A stretch of 64,000 nucleotides of DNA, taken from assembly GCA_028023455.1 (NCBI GenBank), contig JAQFVV010000014.1, positions 2,051,336 through 2,115,335 on the forward strand, written 5' to 3'. The position numbers and the translations under genes are program-made. This DNA is from Epiperipatus broadwayi. Its lineage: Eukaryota; Onychophora; Udeonychophora; Euonychophora; Peripatidae. The notes below the pieces were generated by a model. That model saw only the letters and a list, made by a program, of their open reading frames with translations. It was not told where the DNA came from and made no database searches. This document shows, piece after piece, positions 38,201 through 49,884 of the stretch (position 1 is its first letter; every line of letters begins with the position of its first letter).

Positions 38201-38434
38201 GCTTATTATTAATTATAATATATCCACTTGTAGTGTAGCTGTGAATAGGAATATAGCATAGACCAAACCCAATTATTTATGCAACCTATATAAATATCTG
38301 TAATATACGTCCCATTCTGATTTATTTTATATATATATAAAAAATATATAATAGTTTAATATTATGAAGATCAGCTGTGCTGAATCCTCATCAATAGCCA
38401 TTTTGTGTGAGGGTGTTATATATGGTCTGGCACA
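35204..38434 (-). repeat. 3' LTR (contains the hAT MITE)
   Basis: 3,231 bp, of which 399 bp is the nested MITE. On the minus strand it starts TGTGCCAG at 38,434 and ends CTGGTACA at 35,204. It aligns along its length to 41,104-43,916 and has about 100 bp around the MITE that the other LTR lacks. Confidence 0.85.
36675..37073. mobile_element. hAT-type MITE
   Basis: 399 bp with terminal inverted repeats CAGGGGTCCCCAACCT at the left and the complement of CAGGGGTCCCCAAACCT at the right. It is flanked by a perfect 8-bp duplication GTCTACTC (36,667-36,674 and 37,074-37,081), the hallmark of hAT insertion. A GCGGGCACC-type motif recurs inside both ends (about 36,731, 36,762, 37,010, 37,049) and makes the ends GC-rich in an AT-rich genome; the centre is AT-rich and noncoding. 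It depends on a hAT transposase from elsewhere. It inserted into the LTR retrotransposon after that element arrived. Confidence 0.95.
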
Positions 38435-38436
38435 AT

Positions 38437-38450
38437 ACCCCCCTTCCTGA
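38437..38450 (-). other. Polypurine tract
   Basis: AGGAAGGGGGG on the minus strand, 3 bp before the TG start of the 3' LTR, where plus-strand priming is expected. Confidence 0.8.
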
Positions 38451-38849
38451 TGAGACTGTTAAAAATGAGATTACTTTTTTTAATGTCTTACTTAACTATT
38501 TACACTTAAATGAAAACCCATCTATGTACACATTCAATTTTTTTTATATCCTATCTATTATAATCCAGTAAACATAACATTCAATCACCAGACATGCAAA
38601 CCCTTGTCCCCCCAAGCATCAATATGATGAGCTAAGACCACATCGTTCTTCCAGATCCCAAGTCTGAAACAATTAGAAACCTAGAACATTGGTTCAAAGA
38701 TCTCCACTTTGTCCAGAACTCTATGACAGTACAAAGTATGTAAAGTATTGAAATATTTAATGCATCCATCTTTGCTCATTCTTTAGGAGGCTTACTGGAC
38801 CTTTTGCATCATCACATAAAGAAGAAAGGGCTCCATTTTTGAAGAGCCT

Positions 38850-40480
38850 TATGAATATCAAACCTTAGTAAATGTGCCCATGTTCATTCCTTTTTTGAGA
38901 CTTATAGTGTCTTTTACTTTACAAGTCTCTGTCCCAGAGAAAGATTTTTTTCTATTCTCTGCAAATACAGTATCTCCTGTTTTTTTTGATGGAGTACATA
39001 CAATGTTGTAAAGCCACAGAAATTCCAAACTACATAAAAGATCTGAAGCCAACCCTTTGAATTCTCGTCATTTTCACTCTAGAGTACAGGAAATACTGAC
39101 AGACCTGTCCACACATACAACACTTGGAAAACTACAGGTCCCCACACCAGCTCAAATGGAATGATCGCCCGACTACTATTCATTCTTAATCTTTGTTTTT
39201 ACTGCCCCCTGGCTTAAGTGAAGCTGGCCTGTATTCTCTACCCTTTCCATATTTTTTTGGTCATTGGATCTTGATGTCTGTTTCTGGACTTTGACTTCTA
39301 GGCCTCACCTTTCTATGTTCTTTATTTTGTTGATGGCCACTTACCGTCCTATACCACAGAACTAATATGTCTATTTTTTCTAGCCTTATCTGGTGGTTTA
39401 TCTTGTTGGTTCATATCTAATGCGTTCAACAATTTGGCCATCTGTTCCATTGTGTTTAAATTTGCTATCAATAACATTTGTTCTATTCTGAACGGGAAGT
39501 TATGTCATATAATCCTAATGATTTGGCCTTCAGATGTGTGGCACACATTTAAATTTTTTAGTTTGGCCACCTGTCTATGGAAAAATTGTGAATTACTCAT
39601 TCACATTAGCTCTATATTTTTCCTGCATTTTTTGGTACAGGATTGTTTTTTGATGCTTGGCACTCCAAAAATTTTTCATCAAGGCATCTTTATTTAGGGT
39701 GGTAGAACAGAGACTCCCACCAAGCTTGTGCATCACTGAGAAGGTGAGCACAGGCAATAGCCAATTGACTAAATTCATTTACTCGGTTAACATGGAAATA
39801 ATTTTCCAAACTTTTAATGTGTTCTATGAGAGCTTCTCCCATTTTTCCTTCAAACATTTGAATTTTCAAAAATTGATTTATATCTCATTGATATGACTGA
39901 TGACTTCCACCTTCAGTTATCTTTTCTAAGGGAATATCCAATTCATCATATTGTAGTGTTGTTTTTGTCCTTTTTAAGCCCTTCATCCATCACTTTTTGT
40001 CTGTCCTTGACTTTTCTATTTTCATTTGTATTTTCTTGCCCTGACCTGGCTAATTGCTGATCCATTTTATCCACTTGTGACCCATTCTCATTGTTTTGAT
40101 TGGAGCTATTATCTTTCTTTTCCCACTCTTGGAATCTTGCTTCTACTTTCATTAATATTTCCCTTCTCACGTCATCTAATTTTTTATGCATCACCATAGT
40201 CTGGTTAGACATCTCCCTTTTCCACTCTTCTATTTTTTTTGGCACTTAGCGATCTCCACTTTTACAATTTATAAGAATTATTCCATCATTGCCCTTAGAC
40301 CATCATTTTCCTTTCTCGGTTTATTTTGATGATTATCAATGCCCTATTCTTCAGGCTGTTTTTCTTCCAGCGTTTCTATGTTTGCAAAATCTCCTGTTCC
40401 ACTACTCAAAGATTGTTCCATTTTTCTCTTTTGGAATCTTGTCAACATTAATTGGTATTATTAAAATAATTTAAATGTTA
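38850..40480 (-). pseudogene. Broken gag of the LTR element
   Basis: Minus-strand frames in order. MEQSLSSGTG begins near 40,420. A basic, coiled-coil-prone part follows at 40,245-39,946 (99 residues, rich in K, E, Q and N). Near 39,860-39,690 are the retrotransposon-gag core motifs: YFHV, then AHLLSDAQAWWES, the WW pair being characteristic. A 61-residue frame (39,778-39,593) continues the core, and a further piece lies at 39,052-38,858. Several stops and frameshifts break it. A CCHC zinc knuckle was not found. It resembles Ty3/Gypsy-type gag; the clade is not certain. Confidence 0.65.
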
Positions 40481-41077
40481 TATTTTTTGTACGCCATTTT
40501 GGAAATTTATATTCATTCTATATTATTAAATTGTATCCTAAATAATTTTAATTCACATAATTACCTCGACACAAATTCAGAAATACCTATATATACATTC
40601 TATACTATTTAAATTGTACGATAAATAAGCACAGTACACGACACCTTATGCTCAATCCATTCCTATTTGCCCTTTGTTTTTTTTTTGATTTCTTGCTTTA
40701 TTCCAGTCATATTTCCCTGATTCTCACATATATTTCAGTTCACTATTACTCATGAGTGAAAAAAGTGTTCTCTTTTTTTTAAAAAAAAAACGTGCTTTGT
40801 TATCATTATATGACCTGCAATCCTAAGTCAATATAATATTTCTGATTTCTTATCTCCAATTTCTTTTACATCTGAAGATTTATACCCATATATATATTTG
40901 TCTGGTAAAAAAAAAATATTTTCTCAATTCTCTCAACTAAATGTTGAAGCTGAATGTTATTTATAACCGCATTCCTCACTTTAAAACAATTTTGTAAGTA
41001 AAAATCTTTAATACAGACTTTCATTAGTTTTTGTTTGCACTACTTTTTTTTTCATTTCATTCATTATTTGTAGGTTT

Positions 41078-41095
41078 AGTGCCCCACATTGGGTG
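41078..41095 (-). other. Primer-binding site, tRNA-Lys type
   Basis: TGACACCCAATGTGGGGC on the minus strand, 8 bp from the end of the 5' LTR. It differs from the tRNA-Lys(1,2) primer site at three positions, all transitions and partly CpG-type decay. Confidence 0.75.
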
Positions 41096-41103
41096 TCATT
41101 TTC

Positions 41104-43916
41104 TGTACCAGTCTGATTCCTTTTACTTTGGTCATATATATATGACCTATATATGAACTGAGCGCGAAGTGACGTATCTTATTAAGTTATAGATCGATAA
41201 TAATTAACTCATAAATATTGTTGACTAAATATAAGAAATATTTCCAAATAGAATTATTAGAGCAAGGAGACTCAACTTACAAAACCCTCCTTGTTAAAAT
41301 ATCACACTATTGTCTATTTACCTAAACTTTGGTAATTGTTTTTGTCTTTGCACACCTTTGAAAGTACTGAACTGCTATGATCTGGCCTTTATGCACCACC
41401 ATGGTAAAGAAACTTAATATTGATCCTTTTTTTTCTTTGCCAAGAGAGTATGCAAATATAAATGACCACTATCATATATCTTTTTTTTTATCTTAAAAGA
41501 TTTCAGCAGGTAAAGAAACTTAATAATGATCCTTTTTTTCTTTCCCAAGAGAGTGCGCAAATATAAATGACCACTATCATATATATTTTTTTTATCTTAA
41601 AAGATTTGAACATAAGAGTGAAACCAATCTAACTCCCCAGTAAAGCCATCCCAATAACTAGCTCATTATATTGTTTATTTTTCTCCTATCTCGGGTTAAT
41701 ATGTGGTTCAGTTTTCCGGTTCTACAACTATGATAATTATCTACTACAAATATGTAATGTATCAAAATAAATAATTTATGCGGTAAATGATTTAAATATG
41801 AAATATAGTATCATTTTTTTCCATTTCCTTCCAGCAAATACATATATACATGATATTATTTTAAAGAATGGAAAATTCATATTTATGCCTTCTGCTATAT
41901 AGAATTTCCCATTTCAAAACTTATCTTTAGTTTATGTAATATGATATTGATTTGTCAAACTAAAGATTTATTTAAAGAAAACAAGAACACATATAAGAAA
42001 ATTTAACTTTTTTTTTTAAAAGAGAAGTTTGGATATGTCTATAAGTGATGGAAACTATGTTTATTCAAAAACATCTCAAAAACATCTTTCTTTTTAAAAA
42101 AATATATTTTAAGATGATTTCATAATAAGTGCTGTCTGTACTCCCCTTCCCACTTTTAGATTAACAATAATAAATTACTTATATGTGACAAACATATTCA
42201 AAAGAAAAAAGGTATCGAGGTTTACAAGCATGTCTTCCATTTATTTTTTTAGTTTGTAAATCTTAATATTATGGGCACATCAATATTCTCATGCTCAAAT
42301 TATATATATATTTTTATATGGCAACATCTACGTCACTTTATTTTGGACACATAGTAATTATGCATAAAAAATATGGACATAAGACACTCAACATAAGGTG
42401 TAACTGTAGTGATTTAAATGATTAAAAAATCAAAGGATCCTGCACATGGCAGATCTAGGTTAGTCATTCATGTAAGTACCATCTAATGTTATACATATTT
42501 CACAAGATTAAATAAAAAGACTAATAATTATAATATACAAATACACAAAGGAAAAAATAAATAAATTATTTATAAAAACACAAAACTAATATTATAAAAT
42601 ATACACTCATCTTAGCTACTGGAAGTGGACCATATAACCACTCATTAGGGCAGATAGGGCTTTCTTTCACCAAATACACATTGTAAAGTCCTTTAATCAG
42701 GATATGCTAGTTATTCCTAGATCATTTCTGGGCATCAGGATTGAATGGGCAGATTGTAAGTCAGTCAATCATAGCTTTAGGGTTTCTAATATGATTTTCC
42801 AAGATTGGGAGATGCATGACATCATTTTCTTGGAGGTCCATAGCTGTAGTTATGACAAAAATGGTTATTCTCTTTTTGTTTTTGATTTTGACAACTTTTC
42901 CCAAATTTTTTCTAATATCAACACTGTGTAAAAATGATAAAGTTTCAAATATCATTTCATCTTTCTTTTGCTTTCAAATGGGGATAGCAGGAACGAAATA
43001 TAATACTGAATGACCTCTCAGCAAAAACGAGTCAGACCACTTGGACAAGCAAGAATGAAACTGACGTTTTTGTACCTGGTAGCTATCTCACATGGTCCAC
43101 CCATCAGCCCAATTTCAATACCCCCCCCCCTATGTGCTATTTCATCAGACAACAACTCATTAATTATACTTTATATACCTTCCTTTTAACTTTTATGTTT
43201 TAAAGTATAGTTTTTCTAATTTTGGAAATTATAGAGTTTCCATCTTTGGCTAATTAAACCTCTCATTATGCCCTTGTTTTCTAGATAAGAACAACTTCTT
43301 TTAAATTTATCTTTACAAACAAAAAAATTTCTCTTAATACAAAAAAAATATTTTTTTTAAAGACAAATTACAATGCGTAAAACCTTTACATAGATCAAGA
43401 TTAATTAATTACAGAACTACAATGGATAGAGAAATTTAAATTCTTTCTATAAAATTTTTTTTTAGAAATAAATAATTAAATATGTACACTTATGTATATG
43501 CATAGTAGAACATTTACAATTAATAATATAATATAAATATTAAAAAAAAAGTTCCAACATGTAAACAATTGTTACTACAAACTCTTGGTTTTCTCTTTAT
43601 TATTATTTTCTGTTCTTTTATAAACAATAAAAACAAAAATCTTACAATCTTATAAATAATGATATAACACAACTATATAGCTTTGTTGTGCACATAATAG
43701 CTTATTAGTAATTATAATATATCCACTTGTAGTGTAGCTGTGAATAGGAATATAGCATAGTTGAAACCCAATTATTTATGCAACCTATATAAATATCTGA
43801 TTTATTTGATGTATATATATAAAATATATATAATAATTTAATATTATAAAGATCACCTGAGCTGAATCCTCAGTAATAGGCATTTTGTGCAAGGGCGTTA
43901 TATACGGTCTGGCACA
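41104..43916 (-). repeat. 5' LTR
   Basis: 2,813 bp, direct repeat of the left LTR. It lacks the segment equivalent to roughly 36,665-37,248, including the MITE, and has an internal tandem duplication at 41,404-41,615. Confidence 0.85.
41404..41615. repeat. 106-bp tandem duplication in the 5' LTR
   Basis: GTAAAGAAACTTAAT...AAATATAAATGACCACTATC...CTTAAAAGATTT occurs twice, starting at 41,404 and 41,510. The 3' LTR has one copy (near 35,523). Confidence 0.85.
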
Positions 43917-43920
43917 ATAT

Positions 43921-44766
43921 ATTATATAGCTTATCTTTTTTATAAGGGAATGGACGGGGGTCATGATTTGATAAAGTAAATACTTTTTCATTATAGTCCT
44001 TGTTTATGATTGATTACTCTAAGGCTTACAAATGGGTTATAATGGCATTATTGTAGCATTAAGTTGAAGGAAGGCATTAATTATCATAATTGTTAAGAGA
44101 TGGGGAGTACATTAAGCTTTCAAGTAACCATTTTTCACACTGCTTTTAACCAATGAATTAATGTTTTTTTTTTTAATAAAAAAAAATAATGTTAAGTTTA
44201 AAAACAAAAAATAATCTTACAAATAATATATCAACTATGCAAATAAAGATTATAATTAACATTCATGCTAAATGAAATGTGTATTTTTATGTTCAATTTT
44301 GTATCCAATAAATTTCTATTAGTAAAATGAATTTTTGTAAAAGATACATTCAGTCAGTGAAATTATTTTAACACTCTCACTCTCTACTAACACTGACAGT
44401 ATTAATTATTGTCACTGGCAATGTTTTAAATGTACAATTTAATAATAAACCACTATTATTTATCAAGAATATAATAAATTTAACTTTGATAGATATTTTT
44501 GTTTAAAACCAAATATATTCTAAAAAAAAAAAAAAATCAGATTTGATCTTTAATTATTGATAAAATTATATTGTGGCCAAATTAAAAGCACTATTTCATC
44601 ATTTAGCTGTCAGGGAGTACTAGTTGTTGTTTTTTTTTTTTTTTCAGAAATAAACATTTTTTTAAAATGTGAATGAATAAGTATCAATATCTGATAACTC
44701 TTTCAATTTACACTTTTAAAGATTAAAAAAAATATTAATTTTTAGAGTATTGCCATATATTCTAAC
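43921..44766. other. AT-rich intervening DNA
   Basis: No gene or repeat recognised apart from short A and T runs. Confidence 0.5.
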
Positions 44767-44886
44767 AATTACTGATTATTGATAAACAGAGCAAAACTAT
44801 CCATACAGTATTGCCACCTGTGCTAAACAGAGTAATCAATGGATGCCAGAAGGCTTGTGCATAAAATCCCTATCTAATGCCTACTC

Positions 44887-44945
44887 ATCCAATATCCCCA
44901 GACTAGTTTCTGGCTTGTGGCCTTCGTCAGTGAGGAGCTTTGGAT
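44887..44945 (-). ncRNA. Hammerhead ribozyme, unit 1
   Basis: Minus strand: AUCCAA, internal loop AGC, UCCUCA; core CUGACGA; stem II GGC/GCC around CACAA with an A-A base pair at the bottom; GAAA; stem III A-U, C-G around UA; cleavage triplet GUC; then UGGGGA, UA, UUGGAU closing stem I. All invariant catalytic positions (C3, G5, A6, G8, A9, G12, A13, A14, U16.1, C17) are present. Compared with the 6.6-kb copy, stem II changes GGC/GCC to AGC/GCU, a compensating change. Confidence 0.85.
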
Positions 44946-45340
44946 CTGAGAGCACTGCATCTAGATGTTAGGATCTAATGCAACCCTCTAGCAACCACCT
45001 TTTATCTCTACTTAACTACAAAACTATGAGAATGAAATTGAAAACAAAAAATATTTTCAATCTAAGCTCAATAGCTTATATAGTCATATGGGTCTGAACT
45101 CAGTTCAGCACCCATACATTTTGGTGTCTTTGGCTCTTTTACAACCATAGCCACCACTATCCTATTAGGCAGGATTGGTGTTAAACCATTAAGCATCACA
45201 TGATCACATTTCCTATACTAGCACATTAATTGTTGATAAACAGAGCAAAACTCTCCATACAGTATTGCCACCTGTGCTAAACAGAGTAATCAATGGATGT
45301 CAGAAGGCTTGTGCATAAAATCCCTATCTAATGCCTACTC

Positions 45341-45399
45341 ATCCAATATCCCCAGACTAGTTTCTGGCTTGTGGCCTTCGTCAGTGAGGAGCTTTGGAT
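45341..45399 (-). ncRNA. Hammerhead ribozyme, unit 2
   Basis: Identical in layout to the copy at 44,887-44,945, exactly 454 bp further on. The RNA between the two cleavage sites would be a 454-nt monomer. Confidence 0.85.
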
Positions 45400-46000
45400 C
45401 TGAGAGCACTGCATCTAGATCTTAGGATCTAATGCAACCCTCTACCAACCACCTTTTATCTCTACTTAACTACAAAACTATGAGAATGAAATTGAAAACA
45501 AAAAATATTTTTAATCTAAGCTCAATAGCTTATATAGTCATATGGGTCTGAACTCAGTTCAGCACCCATACATTTTGGTGTCTTTGGCTCTTTCACAACC
45601 ATAGCCACCACCATCCTATTAGGCAGGATTGGTGTTAAACCATTAAGCATCACATGATCACATTTCCTATACTAGCACATTAATTGTTGATAAACAGAGC
45701 AAAACTCTCCATACAGTATAATGTGCTAGTATAGGAAATGTGATCATGTGATGCTTAATGGTTTAACACCAATCCTGCCTAATTGGATAGTGGTGGCTAT
45801 GGATGTAAAAGAGCCAAAGACACCAAAATGTATGGGTGCTGAACTGAGTTCAGACCCATATGACTATATAAGCTATTGAGCTTAGATTGAAAATATTTTT
45901 GTTTTCAATTTCATTCTCATAGTTTTGTAGTTAAGTAGAGATAGAAGGTGGTTGCTAGAGGGTTGCATTAGATCCTAAGATCTAGATGCAGTGCTCTCAG

Positions 46001-46059
46001 ATCCAAAGCTTCTCACTGACGAAGGCCACAAGCCAGAAACTAGTCTGGGGATATTGGAT
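46001..46059 (+). ncRNA. Hammerhead ribozyme, inverted unit
   Basis: Same ribozyme on the plus strand: AUCCAA-AGC-UUCUCA, CUGACGA (46,015-46,021), stem II, GAAAC, UA, GUC ending at 46,045, then UGGGGA-UA-UUGGAU. One stem I pair is C-G in units 1 and 2 but U-G here, so pairing is kept. Confidence 0.85.
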
Positions 46060-46216
46060 GAGTAGGCATTAGATAGGGATTTTATGCACAAGCCTTCTGG
46101 CATCCATTGATTACTCTGTTTAGCACAGGTGGCAATACTGTATGGAGAGTTTTGCTCTGTTTATCAACAATTAATGTGCTAGTATAGGAAATGTGATCAT
46201 GTGAATTACTGATTAT

Positions 46217-46602
46217 GTGTTAGCAAACTGTTTGTAACACCTTCACTGTGATCTGACTTGTTTAGAAATATATTCTAATTTTAACTAAATTAAAGAGTGT
46301 CAATTGGCAATAGAAACCAATCAAAGTCGGGTTTAAAGTGAATCAAGTTGCCAAATTTTAAATATTATGGCATCTATATATATATACTTGAACCTAAAAT
46401 AATAATAATAAGATAGATATAAGATTAAAGGTACTTTTAAAAAAAAAGTTAGTGATTTTTCTCACTAGTGGTAAATTGACACTCATATTAATAATATTGA
46501 GGAGAAATTTCAAGTGGTTAAATATTAAAATTCCATTTCTAATTACAAAGAATAATACTGAAGTGAGTGTCATTAATTTAACAGTAGGTGCTTCTTATTT
46601 AG

Positions 46603-46691
<89 letters not shown>

Positions 46692-46989
46692 CATATCTGC
46701 TTATTTTTCTGTTAATATATCTATATACTTTTTTTTCAAATAAAACAATGAATATATTATATTCTTACTATGAAACAAATATTGAATTTAAGTTTACAAA
46801 AATAAATGGCTAAATAAAATAAGAGTGAGTTAACAATTATCTATATTCAGGTTACATTTAAACTTTTGTTTCCAACAGTCGTATCAGCATTTTCCATATT
46901 AGGTTCCTATCTCCCAGTCACTACTGTGCAGTTTTGAATTGATTATTTCCATTTAATGTGACTGCAGTGTGAGAAGTAATGGTGCTCTC
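46217..46989. other. AT-rich DNA with a long AT microsatellite
   Basis: No gene; the 46,452-46,715 frame is produced by the (TA)n tract at 46,607-46,688. Confidence 0.7.
46607..46688. repeat. (TA)n microsatellite
   Basis: About 40 uninterrupted TA units. Confidence 0.97.
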
Positions 46990-47960
46990 ATTTGTAATTT
47001 GCACAAAAGAAGAGCTCTATGCAGTGATTTATTTTTTGTTGTCTGAGAATGTATTTGATGCTGATATTCATCAAAGAATTTGTGTACAATGGGTAGAAAG
47101 TGTTTTGAAATGAGGAAGGTGTATGAATAGATAGAAAAGATGAGAGATTAAAAAAGGTTGATGAAGTGTCACCATGAAGAAAGAGCCAAATGTCCATGGT
47201 TCATTTAGCTTGCATGTGAATTGATTTTATTGGATAGATGAATGTCAGTAGACTACATGGCAAATCATTTGCAAATCAACCATAGCTATGCTTATGCAAT
47301 AATTTATAACAGACTTGGGGTTCAAAAAGTTTACACAAATGGCTACTGAAGTAAGTCATGGAAGAGCATAAACATAAATGTTTGGATAGCTGCAAACAAA
47401 ATTTGGACCAAAATGTTAAAGAATATAATTGGTTCTTTAAAACCATTATCAGTGAAGGGTCATGGATTCATCACTATAATCCTGAGAAAACACTAAAGTA
47501 TTGAATGAAAACATCCTCAATTGCTGACAAAATTTTATTAATCAGCCGGAAAATTGATGCTTACTGTATTTTTGAGATTCGCAAAGGACCGTGTTGGAAC
47601 ATTATCAAGAAAAAGATTCAGCAATCAATAGTATTCATTACAATGATATTGTCACTGAAGAGCTGAAATCTAAAATTTAGACAAAATGCAACAGACTGTT
47701 ATTCAAGAATGTTGCATGTCCACACACCACACTTTTCTAAAATTTCATTTTGAGATATTGGAATATCTCATTATTTTCATTTTGCTCTGACTATCTCCTG
47801 TTTGATCCTTTTATGAGGATGAAGATTCATGTCTGATGAAAAGGCAAAGATAAAGGTGCATTCATGGTTCAGCATAAACTATTTTTAATGAAGGAATACA
47901 AAAGTTTATTGATAGGTGGACAGTAAATTGAAAAGCATGGAAATTATGTCAAAATATATA
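46990..47960 (+). pseudogene. Mariner-family transposase relic
   Basis: Frameshifted plus-strand pieces follow the order of a mariner transposase. A helix-turn-helix region near 47,270 is followed by LGVQKVYTQMAT (47,323). GSWIHHYNPE (47,457) is at the first catalytic Asp block, where the D of (D)ESW is lost. SAGKLMLTVF (47,543) and HYNDIVTEELKSKI (47,636) follow. The second catalytic block reads as HVHTPH (near 47,716) where HDNARPH is usual. DEKAKIKVHSWF (47,840) and a terminal RW...CQNIYFF (47,917) end the match. Many stops; inactive. I did not locate terminal inverted repeats. Confidence 0.8.
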
Positions 47961-49884
47961 TTTTTTCTGAAAGTTGATTAAAATGAATTCTGCAGCCAGA
48001 ATGTGGATAAATTTTGTCTCACTCATACATGTAGAATTGCATTTTTTAATTTCTTAAAAATCGAAGTTAATATACAAAAAAACAGAAATGGTGTGTTCAC
48101 ATACTAAGTACTTTATCATAATGTAACATTTATATTTATATTTTTTGAATTGATGTTTCACTGAAAGATTTTGTCATTTAAACATTGGTTAAAACTAATA
48201 TCAATGAAAAACCATTTTGATTGTAGTTTTTGCTATTAAGTGAATGCAAAACCATAAAACAGATTAATAAAAATGAGACACAATGAAAAATTGGAATTGA
48301 GTTTAAGCTTCATGATAGAATGGAATATTCAGTCAGTGATGTAGTTATTTTTTGTCATTACTAAAATTCTTCCAGACCATAATTCAGTGTCCAAAATATA
48401 GCATATCAACATATCTCATTACCTGAAGTGTATGTTCATGCTTCCCCATTAATATATGAGGCTGTCAAATAAAGAAAATTGTGTTGTGATTCAATTGAAG
48501 TAAGTGCTACCCAAATTTGAGTCATATATTTGTAGTTAGGAACTATCCATTTAAAAATATACTGTTTTATTTTTTTAAGTTATTCTATACTTTTAGGAGT
48601 GAAATTATGAGTGAACAAGGAATACATACTCATTATGATCTAAATTAAAATATTCATACAAACATGATAAATTTATGAAAACATTTCAATATTCATCAAA
48701 TTTTGGGTTCTATGTATAACTATATTGACAGCCTTCCCCAATGTACAGTTTAGTGCAGTTGTGTACTTGAGATCCAAAGATTTCTGAACCAAAGCTTAAA
48801 CTCTCATTTCTGGTCTTTAAAAATCACATAATTTAAGTGGCTAACCATTTGATTATCATTGTTAAAGCTAGCTTCCAGTTTGTTTCAAATTTTAATATTG
48901 TAACAATTATGAATTCCCAATAACTTATCAAAAATGATGGGTAAAAATAATTTCAAATGCTTTCAAATAAAATGGTAAAATAATTGCAAATTTGTTTAAT
49001 AATGTAAGTATTATAGGAGGGGTGAAGTTGAAGACTTTTTTGTTAATAAAATTGAATCATTTAATTATTTAAACAAAACAAACATTCCAAAAATTTGCTA
49101 AATATTCCAAATTGGTAAACTCAATCACTAAAAATTGAACAATATATTAATCTTGAAGGTTTGATAAACATAAAACAGTCCCTAATTATATTTCAATTGA
49201 ATAGCTCTATTCTTATATAAAATATTTTTGTAATGAAAATAGTTAATAAAAGTGTCTGTAAGAAATTATGAGAAAATTAAATATAGTATAGAATAGTTAT
49301 GTAGAGATATGGCCATGTAAGTAACATGTGGCATCAATCAATTTATATTGGTGCAGTGGTATGAATTTACACACTAAATTAAATGACTACTACTATATTA
49401 AATTAAATAATTATCTCTCTAGAGTGTGTTTTTTAATGTAAGCTGTATCTTATATCTTATAAGAAATTATGAGAAAATTAAATATATTATCTGATAACAT
49501 ATTATTTCAGCCGTATTTATTATTATTTACTCATTTTTACATATTTTCTATAGCTTCAACCTTTATTTTAGATATGGTTAATATGTAATTAATTAAGAGG
49601 AATGTTATATCATCAAATAAGTTATATAAATATACACAATGTTATAAATATATGCACTTAAATTAATTATCTCTATTTATACAGTATATTTCTGAAATGT
49701 AAGTGGTTAATAAAAATGTCACTAAGATATTATGAGTAAATGGAATACAGTTTTTGATGCAATAGTTATATGGAGATATGATTGTTGCATCATTGTGTAA
49801 AGGGAATTTTTATCACATAAGTTATATTAACCACATTTAACTCAATTTGTGGAATTTATAAGATTTATTTTTTAATGTATAGAC
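47961..49884. other. AT-rich DNA with diverged repeats at its right end
   Basis: No gene recognised. AAGAAATTATGAGAAAATTA occurs near 49,260 and 49,460, with a diverged form near 49,722 (AAGATATTATGAGTAAAT), so a loose ~200-260-bp repeat unit appears to be present. Confidence 0.45.

Larger units (their letters stand above)
35204..43916 (-). mobile_element. LTR retrotransposon with ~2.8-kb LTRs and gag only
   Basis: Two direct copies of a ~2.8-kb sequence (35,204-38,434 and 41,104-43,916) bracket a 2.67-kb interior. On the minus strand each LTR starts TGTGCCAG and ends CTGGTACA. Just inside the 5' LTR is a primer site TGACACCCAATGTGGGGC (41,078-41,095), three transitions from the tRNA-Lys(1,2) site. 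Just before the 3' LTR is the polypurine tract GGAAGGGGGG (38,437-38,448 region). ATAT flanks both outer ends (35,200-35,203 and 43,917-43,920), a 4-bp duplication. The interior shows a broken gag and no protease, RT or integrase, so movement would depend on another element. The LTRs differ by indels, including a hAT MITE in the 3' LTR and a 106-bp duplication in the 5' LTR, so the insertion is old. Confidence 0.85.
44780..46203. mobile_element. Retrozyme-like hammerhead element, two tandem units plus one inverted
   Basis: A 454-bp unit repeats head to tail (starts at 44,781, 45,235 and, for 31 bp, 45,689), then switches at about 45,719 to an inverted copy that runs to 46,203. The copies are nearly identical, so the element is young. 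A 13-bp direct repeat AATTACTGATTAT flanks it (44,767-44,779 and 46,204-46,216). Each unit contains one complete hammerhead ribozyme. No coding capacity, no LTR, no poly(A). The period equals one ribozyme-to-ribozyme distance, as expected if the source was a monomer circle or multimeric RNA. A short diverged piece of the same unit lies near 50,290-50,345. Confidence 0.8.

Noticed and set aside
35204-43916. Segmental duplication of ~2.8 kb
   Set aside because: The primer site, polypurine tract, TG...CA ends and ATAT duplication show that the two copies are LTRs.
46452-46715. 87-residue frame ending in an IY repeat
   Set aside because: Most of it is the translation of the (TA)n microsatellite.
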